A stretch of 64,000 nt of DNA from contig NZ_JAERJA010000002.1 of the NCBI RefSeq assembly GCF_016827675.1, forward strand, positions 248,001 to 312,000. Direction: 5' to 3'. Shown here in pieces: positions 27,428-35,498 of the stretch (positions within the stretch are counted from its first letter, which is position 1; each line of letters begins with the position of its first letter). The DNA comes from Nocardioides limicola. Lineage in GTDB: Bacteria; Actinomycetota; Actinomycetes; Propionibacteriales; Nocardioidaceae. Both the position numbers and the translations under genes were made by a program. The notes below the pieces were generated by a model. It worked only from the letters and a program-made list of their open reading frames with translations, did no database searches and was not told where the DNA came from.

Positions 27428-27817
27428 ATGACCGAACTCAACGTCCTCGGCGGCAGTTTGGAACCGTGCGGCACCGACCCGATGACCGGCTTCTACCGCA
27501 CCGGCGTGTGCACGTGCGGGCCTGACGACGTCGGCGTACATGCGGTGTGTGTGGTGATGACCGAGGAGTTCCTGGCACACCAGATCGCCGTCGGCAACGA
27601 CCTGTCGACGCCGCGACCGGAGTGGCAGTTCCCCGGCCTGACGCCAGGCGATCGCTGGTGCGTGGTGGCGGCGCGATGGCTGCAGGCCTATCAGGACGGC
27701 GCGGCGGCACCGGTGGTGCTGGCGAGCACCAACGTCAGAGCTCTTGAGGTGATCCCGGTCGAAGCGCTGCGTGAGCATGCGGTGGATGTGCCGGATGACC
27801 CCGGCACCCTGGTATGA
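27428..27817 (+). CDS. DUF2237 family protein
   Basis: 129 residues that fit DUF2237 end to end: NVLGGSLEPCGTDPMTGFYR, CTCGPDDVGVHAVCVVMTEEF, then GDRWCVVAARWLQAYQDG and a C-terminal VPVEALREHAVD. Several conserved Cys are present. The family is widespread and has no established function. CAGGCT lies 6 nt before ATG 27428 with GGAGGT between, so the site could act as either a leaderless start or a very close ribosome site. Confidence 0.88.
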   Translation: MTELNVLGGSLEPCGTDPMTGFYRTGVCTCGPDDVGVHAVCVVMTEEFLAHQIAVGNDLSTPRPEWQFPGLTPGDRWCVVAARWLQAYQDGAAAPVVLASTNVRALEVIPVEALREHAVDVPDDPGTLV

Positions 27818-27896
27818 AGCCAAGCACTTGAATGTGACTGGAATGAAGGTAGAACCTTAAGGACGCGGGGTTGTGTCACCCTGTCACACTCTCGAA

Positions 27897-28520
27897 GTGA
27901 ACACCAGTCGCACTTATCGCGGGGTCGGACAGGACCAGCGGGTTGCGGCGCGCCGGTCGCGGCTGATCGATGCCGGGATCACGGTGCTCGGCTCGCGAGG
28001 CTTTCGGGGTGCCACGATCGGCGCGGTGGCCACCGAGGCGGGGCTGACCAAACGCTACTTCTATGAGTCCTTCGAGACGCTCGAGGATCTGCTGGCCGAG
28101 GTCTATACGACGGTGGTCGAGGACCTGCGCTCTCACCTGTCCGACGCGGTGACCACCCAATCGAACGCCGTGGACAAGCTGCTCGTCCAACTCGACGCCT
28201 ATCTCGCGTGGTCCGAGAAGTACCCGGAACGAGCGCGGATCCAGTTGGTGGAGATCCGCGGGGTCAGCCCCCGCGTGGATCAGATCACCCGGAAGTGGAA
28301 CCGGCAGTTCATCTCCGATGCTGCCGACCTGTTCGAACTCGAAGCCGGGGCACTGACCCCAGGGCAGCGCACCTTCCTGGGCGCCTTCTTGGTGGGCGGT
28401 GGCTTGAAGCTCAGCGGGCTGTGGCTGGCTGATCCGGATCGTCCTGCTCGTGACGAGTTGATCGCCGATGCGCGGATGGTGTTGTCCCAGGTGCTGCCGA
28501 GGATGTTGCAGCAGATCTGA
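27897..28520 (+). CDS. TetR-family transcriptional regulator
   Basis: 207 residues from GTG 27897. HTH near residues 30-60 (GATIGAVATEAGLTKRYFYE followed by SFETLEDLL) and a TetR C-terminal domain. CACACT 6 nt before GTG 27897 suggests a leaderless start; GTG 27873, with AAGGA 9 nt upstream, would add eight residues. A direct repeat GTCACCCTGTCAC overlaps the promoter and may be a self-operator. The 3' end overlaps the convergent Pr6Pr gene by 110 bp. No obvious target gene is divergent from it, so it probably regulates itself or distant genes. Confidence 0.86.
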   Translation: MNTSRTYRGVGQDQRVAARRSRLIDAGITVLGSRGFRGATIGAVATEAGLTKRYFYESFETLEDLLAEVYTTVVEDLRSHLSDAVTTQSNAVDKLLVQLDAYLAWSEKYPERARIQLVEIRGVSPRVDQITRKWNRQFISDAADLFELEAGALTPGQRTFLGAFLVGGGLKLSGLWLADPDRPARDELIADARMVLSQVLPRMLQQI

Positions 28521-29175
28521 CGCCGGTGGCGGGCAACGCCCTGTCCAGGGCAGCCATGATGCCGATCAGCACCAGCCCACCGAGCAGGATCGCGACGATG
28601 TTGATGGCGACGCCCGAGTAGCCGTGGGCGGCCACGTCGATGAATGGGTAGGGGTACCACTGGGTCGCCGCGCCGCGGAGCAGGGTGTAGCCCGTCCAGA
28701 TGATCGGCCAGAGCATGGCCAGCGCGATCGTGCGCCGGTCGACGCGGGGTCGTGGCCCGAAGATGAGCCACCCGACCAGGGTCATCACCGGCACGACATA
28801 GTGGAAGCCAGCGTTGCTCCACACCTGCATCCAGCCGACGGGGGTGTGGATGGCGGCCAGGATCGTCGCGTAGACGATGCCGGTCACGGTGATCCCGAAG
28901 ACCGCGGCCACGCGCACCGGGCGCCACAAGGGTCCGTCGCGATCCGGGTTGACCACTAGGGTTGCTGCGACGATCCCACAGAGGATGTTGCTCTGGATGG
29001 TGAAGAAGCTGAACACCCGGACGATGCGCTCGGCGAGCGGGGCTCCGGCGAGCAGACCCACCTCGTGTCCCGGCGGCTGACTGGGCGCCTCGACGGCGAT
29101 GATGATCTGGATCACCAGCGAGCCGAGGACGATCAGCGCGATGACGGCATGCCAGAGCCGAGACAGTGTGGTCAC
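28411..29175 (-). CDS. Pr6Pr family integral membrane protein
   Basis: 254 residues from GTG 29175, six membrane segments, with the Pr6Pr/FAR-17a-like features FFTIQSNILCGIVAATLV, HTPVGWMQVWSNAGFHYVVPV and DVAAHGYSGVAINIVAILLG. The family is named for its six helices; activity in bacteria is unknown. CAGGCT 7 nt before GTG 29175 supports this start; the frame extends to 29316 only as a shadow. The last 36 residues (Ser/Thr/Pro/Arg-rich) are encoded in the 110-bp overlap with the TetR gene and lie outside the fold. Confidence 0.8.
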   Translation of the reverse strand: MTTLSRLWHAVIALIVLGSLVIQIIIAVEAPSQPPGHEVGLLAGAPLAERIVRVFSFFTIQSNILCGIVAATLVVNPDRDGPLWRPVRVAAVFGITVTGIVYATILAAIHTPVGWMQVWSNAGFHYVVPVMTLVGWLIFGPRPRVDRRTIALAMLWPIIWTGYTLLRGAATQWYPYPFIDVAAHGYSGVAINIVAILLGGLVLIGIMAALDRALPATGVRSAATSSAAPGTTPSAHRRSTRHEQDDPDQPATAR

Positions 29176-29219
29176 GCTCGGCAGCCTGACAGATCGAGGT
29201 GCGGCCGTCGAGCCTTTCG

Positions 29220-30071
29220 TCAGCCGTGTGGGTCGACCAGCACCGCGGCAGCCTCCCGAGTCGCCAACTCGATCGGCACCCCCGGCACCGTCAACGACTC
29301 CGGAATCTCCTGCCACCCACCACCATCAACCCGGAACCGCCCCACATACGTCGTATCCACCCGCGGCCGAAACACCTGCCCCGCCCACCGATACACATGA
29401 CTCACCGACCCCACCGGCAACGGAGCACCCGGCGACGACGTCGTCACCACCCGATGCCGCTCCTCCCACACCGACTTCCCCTCCGTGAACCGCCACGTCC
29501 ACGACACCGGCGACGCCTCCACCTCCACCTCCACCCCGAACAACACCACCACCTGACGACTCGGCTCCGTATTCGTCGTATAGAAGTTCGTCTCCAACTG
29601 CACCAACGTCCACCCACGATCCGGCTCCACAAACAGCTCCGCCGCCGGCCACTCCAACCGCTCAAACGCCCGCTGCACCACCCCCGGCGTCACCGTCCCA
29701 ATCTCAGCAAGATCCGTCTCGCCCAGACACGCCTGGCTGTGCCACGTCCAGGGGATCGCGTCACCTGCATCCTTGGGCCTCCACCAGAGGTTAAAGAGAT
29801 GACCCTCCCTGGCCCCCGAACACCGTCGAAGCCTCGTGCACGCCTCCTGCCACGAGGTGGAGGGCTCATGAGCGCAGCTCGGAGTCCACGTCCAATCCCG
29901 CTCTGCGGTCGTCTGCGCAATCGTCGCGTTGGCGGCATCGGCCGACGTCACTACCTGTGCGTGGGCCTCGTCCAGGGTCGCCCCAGCACCGGACTCGGCC
30001 GCGTGTCCAGAGGGCACAGACAAGGCCATCGAAAGGGCCACGCCGCATCCCAATACGCCAGCGAGCCTCAC
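29220..30071 (-). CDS. Secreted protein of unknown function, mosaic codon use
   Basis: 283 residues, with a signal peptide (MRLAGVLGCGVALSMALSVP, cleavage near GHA-AE, about residue 24). The mature part has Trp-rich, beta-like stretches (DWTWTPSCAHEPSTSWQEAC, VEVEASPVSWTWRFTEGK, HVYRWAGQVFRPRVDTTYVG) and several Cys near the N-terminus. No family recognised. GTG 30071 overlaps the lipoprotein stop by 4 bp, so the pair is coupled. Odd: codons from about 29720 down to 29220 are almost all G-ended (GTG, ACG, TCG, CCG), whereas the first third uses mixed, lower-GC codons and the rest of the window prefers C-ended ones. This suggests transfer or recombination between two sources. Confidence 0.75.
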   Translation of the reverse strand: MRLAGVLGCGVALSMALSVPSGHAAESGAGATLDEAHAQVVTSADAANATIAQTTAERDWTWTPSCAHEPSTSWQEACTRLRRCSGAREGHLFNLWWRPKDAGDAIPWTWHSQACLGETDLAEIGTVTPGVVQRAFERLEWPAAELFVEPDRGWTLVQLETNFYTTNTEPSRQVVVLFGVEVEVEASPVSWTWRFTEGKSVWEERHRVVTTSSPGAPLPVGSVSHVYRWAGQVFRPRVDTTYVGRFRVDGGGWQEIPESLTVPGVPIELATREAAAVLVDPHG

Positions 30072-30613
30072 GGCACGTATGTCCCGTAGTCAAGAATCTT
30101 CCATGTGTCGTTTGCCGGCCTGATCCGTACGAACCCAGTGAACTGGCCGCCCTCCAGGTGCTCAATCTCGGCATCGCGAGACTTCTTGTACTCAGTCGGC
30201 GTCGCTTCGACGAGGTATCGGTACTCCCGAACACGCCCCACGCGACCGACATACTCAAAGTCGCTCAGGCTGACCCCGTCGGTCTTGATGTAGCCACCCT
30301 GCTCGTAGAACTCCTCCACGGAACTAGCCAAACCCTCGCACGAATCACAGTCGTCCCATAGCAAGCGGAAGGAGGTCGTGATCCCGGTGTTCTGCATCTC
30401 CGTGGAGACTTCACGCCATCGGCGGATGAAGTCCTCGGGGTCTTCCCGCTCCACCGGCTCCGCAGTCGGCTCGGGCTCCGGGTCCGGAGCAGGGGTCGGC
30501 GCGACGGTCGGCTCCGGAGCAGGACCCGGGTCGTCGCCGGTACACGCGGACAGGGCACCGGCCATCGCCACAACAACGGCAGCGACGACAGCGGTGCGAC
30601 GTCGAAGAATCAC
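30068..30613 (-). CDS. Lipoprotein of unknown function
   Basis: 181 residues from GTG 30613, which has GGAGG 7 nt upstream. The signal peptide ends in the lipobox LSAC, followed by a Pro/Glu linker (PEPTVAPTPAPDPEPEPTAE) and a globular domain of about 130 residues containing CDSCEG, EFYEQGGYIKTDGVS and VEATPTEYKKSRDAEI, resembling DUF6318-type or NTF2-like lipoproteins such as the one at 47872. Lower GC and more mixed codons than its neighbours. Overlaps the secreted-protein gene by 4 bp; the two products may act together on the cell surface. Confidence 0.76.
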   Translation of the reverse strand: MILRRRTAVVAAVVVAMAGALSACTGDDPGPAPEPTVAPTPAPDPEPEPTAEPVEREDPEDFIRRWREVSTEMQNTGITTSFRLLWDDCDSCEGLASSVEEFYEQGGYIKTDGVSLSDFEYVGRVGRVREYRYLVEATPTEYKKSRDAEIEHLEGGQFTGFVRIRPANDTWKILDYGTYVP

Positions 30614-30819
30614 GAGGGGACCTCCCGAGCAAGGCAACCAGATCAGGAGGCAGGCTACCCAGCCACCCCGGACAGGGGGAAGCCCTTGTGGTTCTCCCTG
30701 TGGACAAAGGGCCACCCGCTGAGCCCGCCCGCTGGTTCAGGTGCGGCGGTGGTACCTGACGCTCCCTTCGGAGAGCAGGGTGTGGTCGTAGCCGGACCCC
30801 GAAGCCCACACCCCCGACC
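30614..30819. other. Intergenic stretch with promoter region of the lipoprotein operon
   Basis: No gene is seen between 30614 and 30819. It should hold the leftward promoter for the lipoprotein/secreted-protein pair. Short open frames here are Pro/Arg-rich composition artefacts. The repeat array begins at 30820, with a degenerate unit just before it. Confidence 0.5.
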
Positions 30820-30907
30820 GGCCACAACCCCCCTCCCGGGTGGCCACAACCCCCCTCTCGGGCGGCCACAACCCCCACCTCGCGCGGCCACAAACCCCAC
30901 TTCGTCG
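30820..30907 (+). repeat. Tandem repeat, 4 x 22 bp (shared with 63194-63264)
   Basis: GGCCACAA recurs at 30820, 30842, 30864 and 30886, exactly every 22 bp; the rest of each unit is C-rich followed by a TCGSG core. The fourth unit contains GGCCACAAACCCCACTTCG, identical over 19 bp to the complement of 63201-63219. It lies 8 bp beyond the 3' end of the MFS gene. Confidence 0.9.
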
Positions 30908-30915
30908 GGGGTGGG

Positions 30916-32157
30916 TCAGGGGGTGGGGAGGAGATCGGTGGGGGTGGACTCGGGGGTGGGGGTTGTGTGGGTGGGGGTGGTCGCGCGGTCACGGAGTCGG
31001 ATGGCCATCACGGCCGCGACCAGGCAGCCCAGGATGGTCACCGCTACCACCCACCGGAAGTCGACGACGACGATCACGGTGGCTCCGGCCAGGGTGAGCA
31101 GGGATTGCGGAAGGTTCATCATCAGTTGGCCGGCCGCGGCCGTACGCCCCTGCAGTCCGGCCGGAGTGGCGATCTGTCGCTCGGTCGCCCAAGCCACCAC
31201 CGCACTGACCACGCCGTAGCCAACCAGCGCCATGCCGGCCACGATCAGCGGTAGCCACGGCAGCAGCAGCGGCACCAGGCCCAGCGTCAACAGGCCCAGG
31301 CCGAAGGCCGTGGTCCGGACCCGCCCGAACCTGTTCATCAACCGGGGGGCGGTCGCACCGGCGGCAAGGCCAAAGATGCCCTGCAGCACGATCAGCGGGC
31401 CGAGGAAGGCAGTGGGGACCCCGTGCGCATCCAGGACGGCGAAGACGATCCCATTGAGCAGTCCGGTGATGGCCATCGCGATCACCACCGCACGAGTCAG
31501 CCCAGCGAGCGGCTGCGTGGTCAACAGGTGCCGGAACCCGGCCGTCAACTGCCGCACCAGCGGCTCCCCGTCATCGACCCGACGGGACTCGGTCAGTCTG
31601 ACCCTCGACAGCAACAGTGCAGCGACCGCGAAGCCGAGCATGGCCACCAGCACGACCGGCACGATGCCGACCACGACGTAGGCAGCCGCCCCCACGATCG
31701 GGAGAACGATCCGACACACCTGGTCGATCATCGACAGACGCGCATTGGCATGCCCCAGCGCGGAGTCGGGCAGCAGGTCGCGCAGCAGTCCCGACTGGGC
31801 GGCACCGGTGGCGTAGTTGATGGCCGAGTAGGCGACCGTGACCACGTAGACGACCCAGACCTGGGCAGCGTCGGTCACCACCAGCAGCGGCGTGAGTGCC
31901 AGCGCTCCCACGGCGTACGTCGTGACCAGCATCCGGCGCCGGGAGACCCGGTCGGCAACCCGGCCCAGGACCGGCGAAGCCAAGGCCGGAAGGCCGAGCG
32001 CGGCGAAGGTGATGCCCCCGGCGGTGGCCGAACCGGTCAGATCGGTGACCCAGACCGCCAGCAGTAGCATCAACAGCGAGTCGGCGATATTGGTCGCCCA
32101 CCAGGAGGCCAGCAGCAGGCGGAAGGCGGGGGTGCGGAGCTCGGCAGGCTTGCTCAT
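30916..32157 (-). CDS. Major facilitator superfamily transporter (drug-efflux type)
   Basis: 413 residues, about 12 membrane segments. Seen: FRLLLASWWATNIADSLLML at the N-terminus, the motif-A-like GRVADRVSRRRMLV loop between helices 2 and 3, a long central loop, and GTKL-free C-half ending in a Thr/Pro tail. This matches MFS_1/enterobactin-exporter-like proteins that expel drugs or metabolites. ATG 32157 overlaps the ArsR-type regulator stop by 4 bp (ATGA), so it is the second gene of a regulated pair and the regulator probably senses the exported compound. Its 3' end abuts a 22-bp tandem repeat. Confidence 0.87.
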   Translation of the reverse strand: MSKPAELRTPAFRLLLASWWATNIADSLLMLLLAVWVTDLTGSATAGGITFAALGLPALASPVLGRVADRVSRRRMLVTTYAVGALALTPLLVVTDAAQVWVVYVVTVAYSAINYATGAAQSGLLRDLLPDSALGHANARLSMIDQVCRIVLPIVGAAAYVVVGIVPVVLVAMLGFAVAALLLSRVRLTESRRVDDGEPLVRQLTAGFRHLLTTQPLAGLTRAVVIAMAITGLLNGIVFAVLDAHGVPTAFLGPLIVLQGIFGLAAGATAPRLMNRFGRVRTTAFGLGLLTLGLVPLLLPWLPLIVAGMALVGYGVVSAVVAWATERQIATPAGLQGRTAAAGQLMMNLPQSLLTLAGATVIVVVDFRWVVAVTILGCLVAAVMAIRLRDRATTPTHTTPTPESTPTDLLPTP

Positions 32158-32738
32158 GACTCGATGTCCGCCCACGCGCTGGCGAACAGGTTGACCGGCC
32201 GCGACCCGGGAGGTCGCTTGGCGGGATCCTCCCACCGCCCCTGAAGGTGCTCGGTGAGCTTCTCGAGACCACGGGAGAGCTCATCGAGCTCCTCCCTGGT
32301 GGCCCAGACCCGGGAGCTGGTCTGAGTGGAGGCCAGCAGCCACTCGGGGTCGTCGCCGTCGACGTGAGCCATCCAGTCGCGGATCCGGTCGAAGACCCGC
32401 GTCACCCACAGGTCCCCGAAGGCCTGTGCGGCAGGCAGCGCCCCGGGCACCTCCAGGTCGGGACGCACCGAGAAGTGGCGTACGGCGCGCCAGGGGCGCT
32501 CCTTGCCGCTCGCGGTGTCCACACGCTCCACGAAGCCGTACTTCGCCAACTGGCGCAGGTGATAGGAGCAACTCGCCACCGACTCCCCGGTCAGCTCGGC
32601 GCAGCGGGTGGCGGTCAGGTCCCCCTCATCGCCCATCAGTTCCAGGATCTGCAGTCGCAGCGGGTGCGTGAGGGCACGCATCTGCTCCGGAGTGGAGGCG
32701 GTGGGAGAGGCCTGCGAGACATCGTCGGGAGTTGCCAT
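32154..32738 (-). CDS. ArsR-type winged-helix transcriptional regulator
   Basis: 194 residues. N-terminal winged helix (LTHPLRLQILELMGDEGDLT, then AELTGESVASCSYHLRQLAKYGFVER) of the HTH_20/ArsR type, with a C-terminal alpha-helical extension containing VNLFASAW. No metal-binding Cys cluster as in classical ArsR. TAGAGT lies 7 nt before ATG 32738 (leaderless pattern) and a 34-bp nested palindrome covers the upstream spacer, so it should be autoregulated. Coupled to the MFS gene by a 4-bp overlap. Confidence 0.87.
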   Translation of the reverse strand: MATPDDVSQASPTASTPEQMRALTHPLRLQILELMGDEGDLTATRCAELTGESVASCSYHLRQLAKYGFVERVDTASGKERPWRAVRHFSVRPDLEVPGALPAAQAFGDLWVTRVFDRIRDWMAHVDGDDPEWLLASTQTSSRVWATREELDELSRGLEKLTEHLQGRWEDPAKRPPGSRPVNLFASAWADIES

Positions 32739-32754
32739 GAGGACGACTCTAACT

Positions 32755-32788
32755 TGCTAAAGGTTCCTTGCGCAAGATCTCTTTAGCA
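32755..32788. promoter_or_regulatory. Nested palindromic operator of the regulator-MFS operon
   Basis: TGCTAAAG (32755-32762) and CTTTAGCA (32781-32788) are perfect complements, and CTTGCGCAAG (32767-32776) is a palindrome with exactly the same centre. It lies 4 bp upstream of the TAGAGT -10 (32746-32751, minus strand), where a bound regulator would block the promoter. Confidence 0.7.
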
Positions 32789-32911
32789 TTGATCGCACAC
32801 CAGGGCCCCGAGGTCAGGTCAGACCAGCCCCCATGTTCGCCATTCCCGTGCGTTCCGCATGCGCGAGGCCAGTTTCAGGGTGCCCAATGCACGGGAAGGG
32901 CGAACGTGGAA

Positions 32912-32965
32912 TAACCCCCCGGGGGGATATGCTAGGGTTCATACCACTAACCCCCTGGGGGGATA
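32912..32965 (+). promoter_or_regulatory. Two CsoR/CstR-type operators in the persulfide operon promoter
   Basis: TAACCCCCCGGGGGGATA (32912-32929) and TAACCCCCTGGGGGGATA (32948-32965) are near-identical pseudo-palindromes of a C-tract facing a G-tract with A/T ends, the site type bound by CsoR/CstR/FrmR (DUF156) tetramers. Their starts are 36 bp apart. TAGGGT (32933-32938) between them is a -10 candidate. No DUF156 regulator gene is in the window. Confidence 0.7.
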
Positions 32966-32981
32966 CGAAGGGAGTCGTAGG

Positions 32982-33296
32982 ATGCCTGAAGAGCAGATCG
33001 ACCAGGTGGCCACCGCCGTGGCCCGCGGAGCAGCCGTCATCGACGTCCGCGAACCATCCGAGTTCGCCCAGGTGCACGCCGCCGGCGCCGTCAACATCCC
33101 GATGGGCCAACTGGCCGCCCGGACCGGCGAGCTCGACATGAGCCGCCCCGTCTACGTGATCTGCGCATCCGGCAACCGCAGTGCCGCGATGACCGACCTC
33201 CTGCGCGGGCGCGGCTTCGACGCGATCAACGTCGCCGGAGGCACCGCGGCCTGGCTGCGCGCCGGCCACCCGGTCCGGACGGGCGTGACCCGATGA
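32982..33296 (+). CDS. Single-domain rhodanese
   Basis: 104 residues from ATG 32982, with GGGAG 8 nt upstream. One rhodanese domain: VIDVREPSEFAQVHAAGAVN and the active loop CASGNRS with Cys61. It moves sulfane sulfur between small thiols or protein persulfides in the cytoplasm. First gene of a sulfur-detoxification operon: its TGA overlaps the next gene's ATG (33293). The CstR-type operators immediately upstream support induction by persulfides. An open frame extending to 32859 covers the operators and is not part of the gene. Confidence 0.9.
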   Translation: MPEEQIDQVATAVARGAAVIDVREPSEFAQVHAAGAVNIPMGQLAARTGELDMSRPVYVICASGNRSAAMTDLLRGRGFDAINVAGGTAAWLRAGHPVRTGVTR

Positions 33297-34657
33297 CCGG
33301 CCTGACGATCCTGGCGATCGACACCCCCACCCTGGGCGACCGCAGCTACCTGGTCCACGACGGCGAGGTCGCCTTCGTCGTCGACCCGCAGCGCGACATC
33401 GACCGGGTCCTGGACCTGCTCGACACGCACGGAGTCCGCCTCACCCACGTCTTCGAGACCCACATCCACAACGACTACGTGACCGGTGGCTTCGCGCTCG
33501 CCCGGGCCACTGGGGCGGCGTACCTGATCAACGCCGCGGACGAGGTCACCTTCGAGCGCACCCCGATCGGCGACGGCACCGTGATCAGGGTGAGTGACTC
33601 GATGACGGTGACCGCGCTGGCCACCCCCGGGCACACGTTCACGCACCTGTCCTACGCGCTCACCGACGGCTCCGGCGACCAGGTCGGCGTCTTCACCGGC
33701 GGATCGCTGCTGTACGGCGCGACCGGCCGCCCCGACCTACTCGGGCCTGACCACACCCACGACCTGGTCCGGCACCAGCACGCGTCGGCGCACCGTCTGG
33801 CCGACCTGCTCCCCGACCACGCCGAGGTCTTCCCCACCCACGGTTTCGGTTCGTTCTGCTCCGCCACCCAGTCCGAGGCCAGCGAGTCGACGATCGGTGA
33901 CGAGCGCAAGCACAACCCGGTGCTGACCCAGGACGAGGAGACCTACGTGCGGGAGCTGCTCGCCGGATTGAGCAACTGGCCCGCCTACTACGTACACATG
34001 GCTCCGGCGAACGCGCGCGGACCCGAAGCACCCGACCTCACTCCCCCAGCCGAAGCCGACCCGGCAGAGCTGCGCCGGAGGATCGACACCGGTGAATGGG
34101 TGGTCGACCTGCGCAGCCGGACCGCGTTCGCGGCCGGACACGCGCCAGGCACCTTGAACTTCGGCCTGGACGGCAGCTTCGCGACCTACCTCGGCTGGCT
34201 GATCCCGTGGGGGACACCGCTGACACTGCTCGGCGAGACCGCCGAGGACGTGGCCGAAGCGCAGCGAGAACTGGTCCGGATCGGTATCGACCGGCCCGCA
34301 GCGCAGGCCACCGGCAAGCCGGAGGACTGGACGACCGGTCCGGTGGCCTCGTTCCCCACGGCCACGTTCGCCGACCTGGCCCAGGTGCGCCACCACCGCG
34401 ACGTGGTGATCCTCGACGTCCGTCGCGGCGACGAGCACCAGGCTGCGGCGATCGACGGCGCGGTGAACATCCCCCTGCACGAACTCCTGCCTCGCCTCGA
34501 CGAGGTGCCGACCGGCGAGGTGTGGGTGCACTGCGCGGGCGGCTACCGGGCGGCGGTGGCGGCGTCGATGCTGAGCGCCCGCGGCCGTGACCTGGTCGCC
34601 GTCGACGACTCCTTCGACAACGCCGCGAAGGTCGGCCTGGCACTGGTCCAGGTGTGA
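33293..34657 (+). CDS. Persulfide dioxygenase-rhodanese fusion (CstB/ETHE1-like)
   Basis: 454 residues. N-terminal metallo-beta-lactamase domain of the ETHE1 type with ETHIHNDYVTGG (H57, H59, D61), GHTFTHLSY (His near 112) and VFTGGSLLYGATGRPDLLG; this group binds one Fe(II) and oxidises glutathione-, CoA- or bacillithiol-type persulfides to sulfite. Two rhodanese domains follow: the first (about 265-330, WVVDLRSRTAFAAGHAPGTL) has lost its catalytic Cys, the second has HCAGGYRA with Cys414. The same three-part layout is known for staphylococcal CstB. In an actinobacterium the physiological substrate may be mycothiol persulfide (inference). Confidence 0.9.
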   Translation: MTGLTILAIDTPTLGDRSYLVHDGEVAFVVDPQRDIDRVLDLLDTHGVRLTHVFETHIHNDYVTGGFALARATGAAYLINAADEVTFERTPIGDGTVIRVSDSMTVTALATPGHTFTHLSYALTDGSGDQVGVFTGGSLLYGATGRPDLLGPDHTHDLVRHQHASAHRLADLLPDHAEVFPTHGFGSFCSATQSEASESTIGDERKHNPVLTQDEETYVRELLAGLSNWPAYYVHMAPANARGPEAPDLTPPAEADPAELRRRIDTGEWVVDLRSRTAFAAGHAPGTLNFGLDGSFATYLGWLIPWGTPLTLLGETAEDVAEAQRELVRIGIDRPAAQATGKPEDWTTGPVASFPTATFADLAQVRHHRDVVILDVRRGDEHQAAAIDGAVNIPLHELLPRLDEVPTGEVWVHCAGGYRAAVAASMLSARGRDLVAVDDSFDNAAKVGLALVQV

Positions 34658-34658
34658 G

Positions 34659-35474
34659 GTGGAGTTCGCCATCGCTGCGGCCGCCGGGCTGCTGATCGGC
34701 CTGTCCCTGGGCGTGCTCGGCGGCGGCGGATCGATCCTGGCCGTGCCGGTGCTGGTCTATCTGCTGGACCAGTCCCCCGCCCAGGCCACCACCGGCGCCC
34801 TGGTGGTCGTCGGCACTGCCGCACTGATCGGCGCGGTGGCCGCGCACCGGGTCGGACATGTGAAGCTCGGCCGCGGCGTCGCCTTCGGCCTGGTGGCTGT
34901 CGGCGGCGCGGTCGTCGGCGCCAAGGCCTCGGCACTGGTCAGCGGCGAGGTGCTGATGGCCTCGTTCGCGGCGCTGATGCTTCTGGTCGGCACGCTGATG
35001 GCGTGGCGGGTATGGCGACACGGCCGCAGCGCCACGTCCTACCCGGCCGCTCTGGAGGAGCCGATCATCAGCTTCCGGCCCACCTTCGCCTGCCAGTGTC
35101 CACGGGCGCTGAAGGTGCTGGTGGCAGCGACCGCGGTCGGGCTGCTCACCGGCTTCCTCGGGGTGGGCGGCGGCTTCCTTGTCGTCCCCGCACTGCTGAT
35201 GGCGCTGGCATTGCCGATGCGGTACGCCGCAGGCACCGCGCTGGTGGTCATCGCCATCACCAGTACGTCGGCCCTCGCCGTGCGCACCGGCGTGGGCGTG
35301 GCCCCCGACTGGGGTCCGGTGCTGGTGCTGGCCGCGGCTGCCGCGGTGGCCGCCCTGGTCGGCGCCCGCCTGGTCCGGCGTCTCGACGCGCACCTGGTCG
35401 CCGCCACCTTCACGGTGATGGTGCTTGCCGTCGCGGTCTTCACCGCTGTCCAAGCCTTCCCCGAACTGATCTGA
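34659..35474 (+). CDS. TauE/SafE-type sulfite/organosulfonate exporter
   Basis: 271 residues from GTG 34659, one base after the preceding stop. Eight or so hydrophobic segments in two homologous halves, each with the family's Gly-rich signature (GLSLGVLGGGGSILAVPVLV at the N-terminus and GLLTGFLGVGGGFLVVPALL in the middle). A loop of about 25 residues (ISFRPTFACQCPRALK) separates the halves and holds two Cys (CQC). In the operon it most likely exports the sulfite made by the persulfide dioxygenase. An open frame starting at 34587 is out of register with the true start. Confidence 0.87.
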   Translation: MEFAIAAAAGLLIGLSLGVLGGGGSILAVPVLVYLLDQSPAQATTGALVVVGTAALIGAVAAHRVGHVKLGRGVAFGLVAVGGAVVGAKASALVSGEVLMASFAALMLLVGTLMAWRVWRHGRSATSYPAALEEPIISFRPTFACQCPRALKVLVAATAVGLLTGFLGVGGGFLVVPALLMALALPMRYAAGTALVVIAITSTSALAVRTGVGVAPDWGPVLVLAAAAAVAALVGARLVRRLDAHLVAATFTVMVLAVAVFTAVQAFPELI

Positions 35475-35498
35475 CACCCCAACGAAAGGACCACCACC

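Noticed and set aside
30820..30907. CRISPR-like array
   Set aside because: A 22-bp period without unique spacers; degenerate units and no cas genes nearby.
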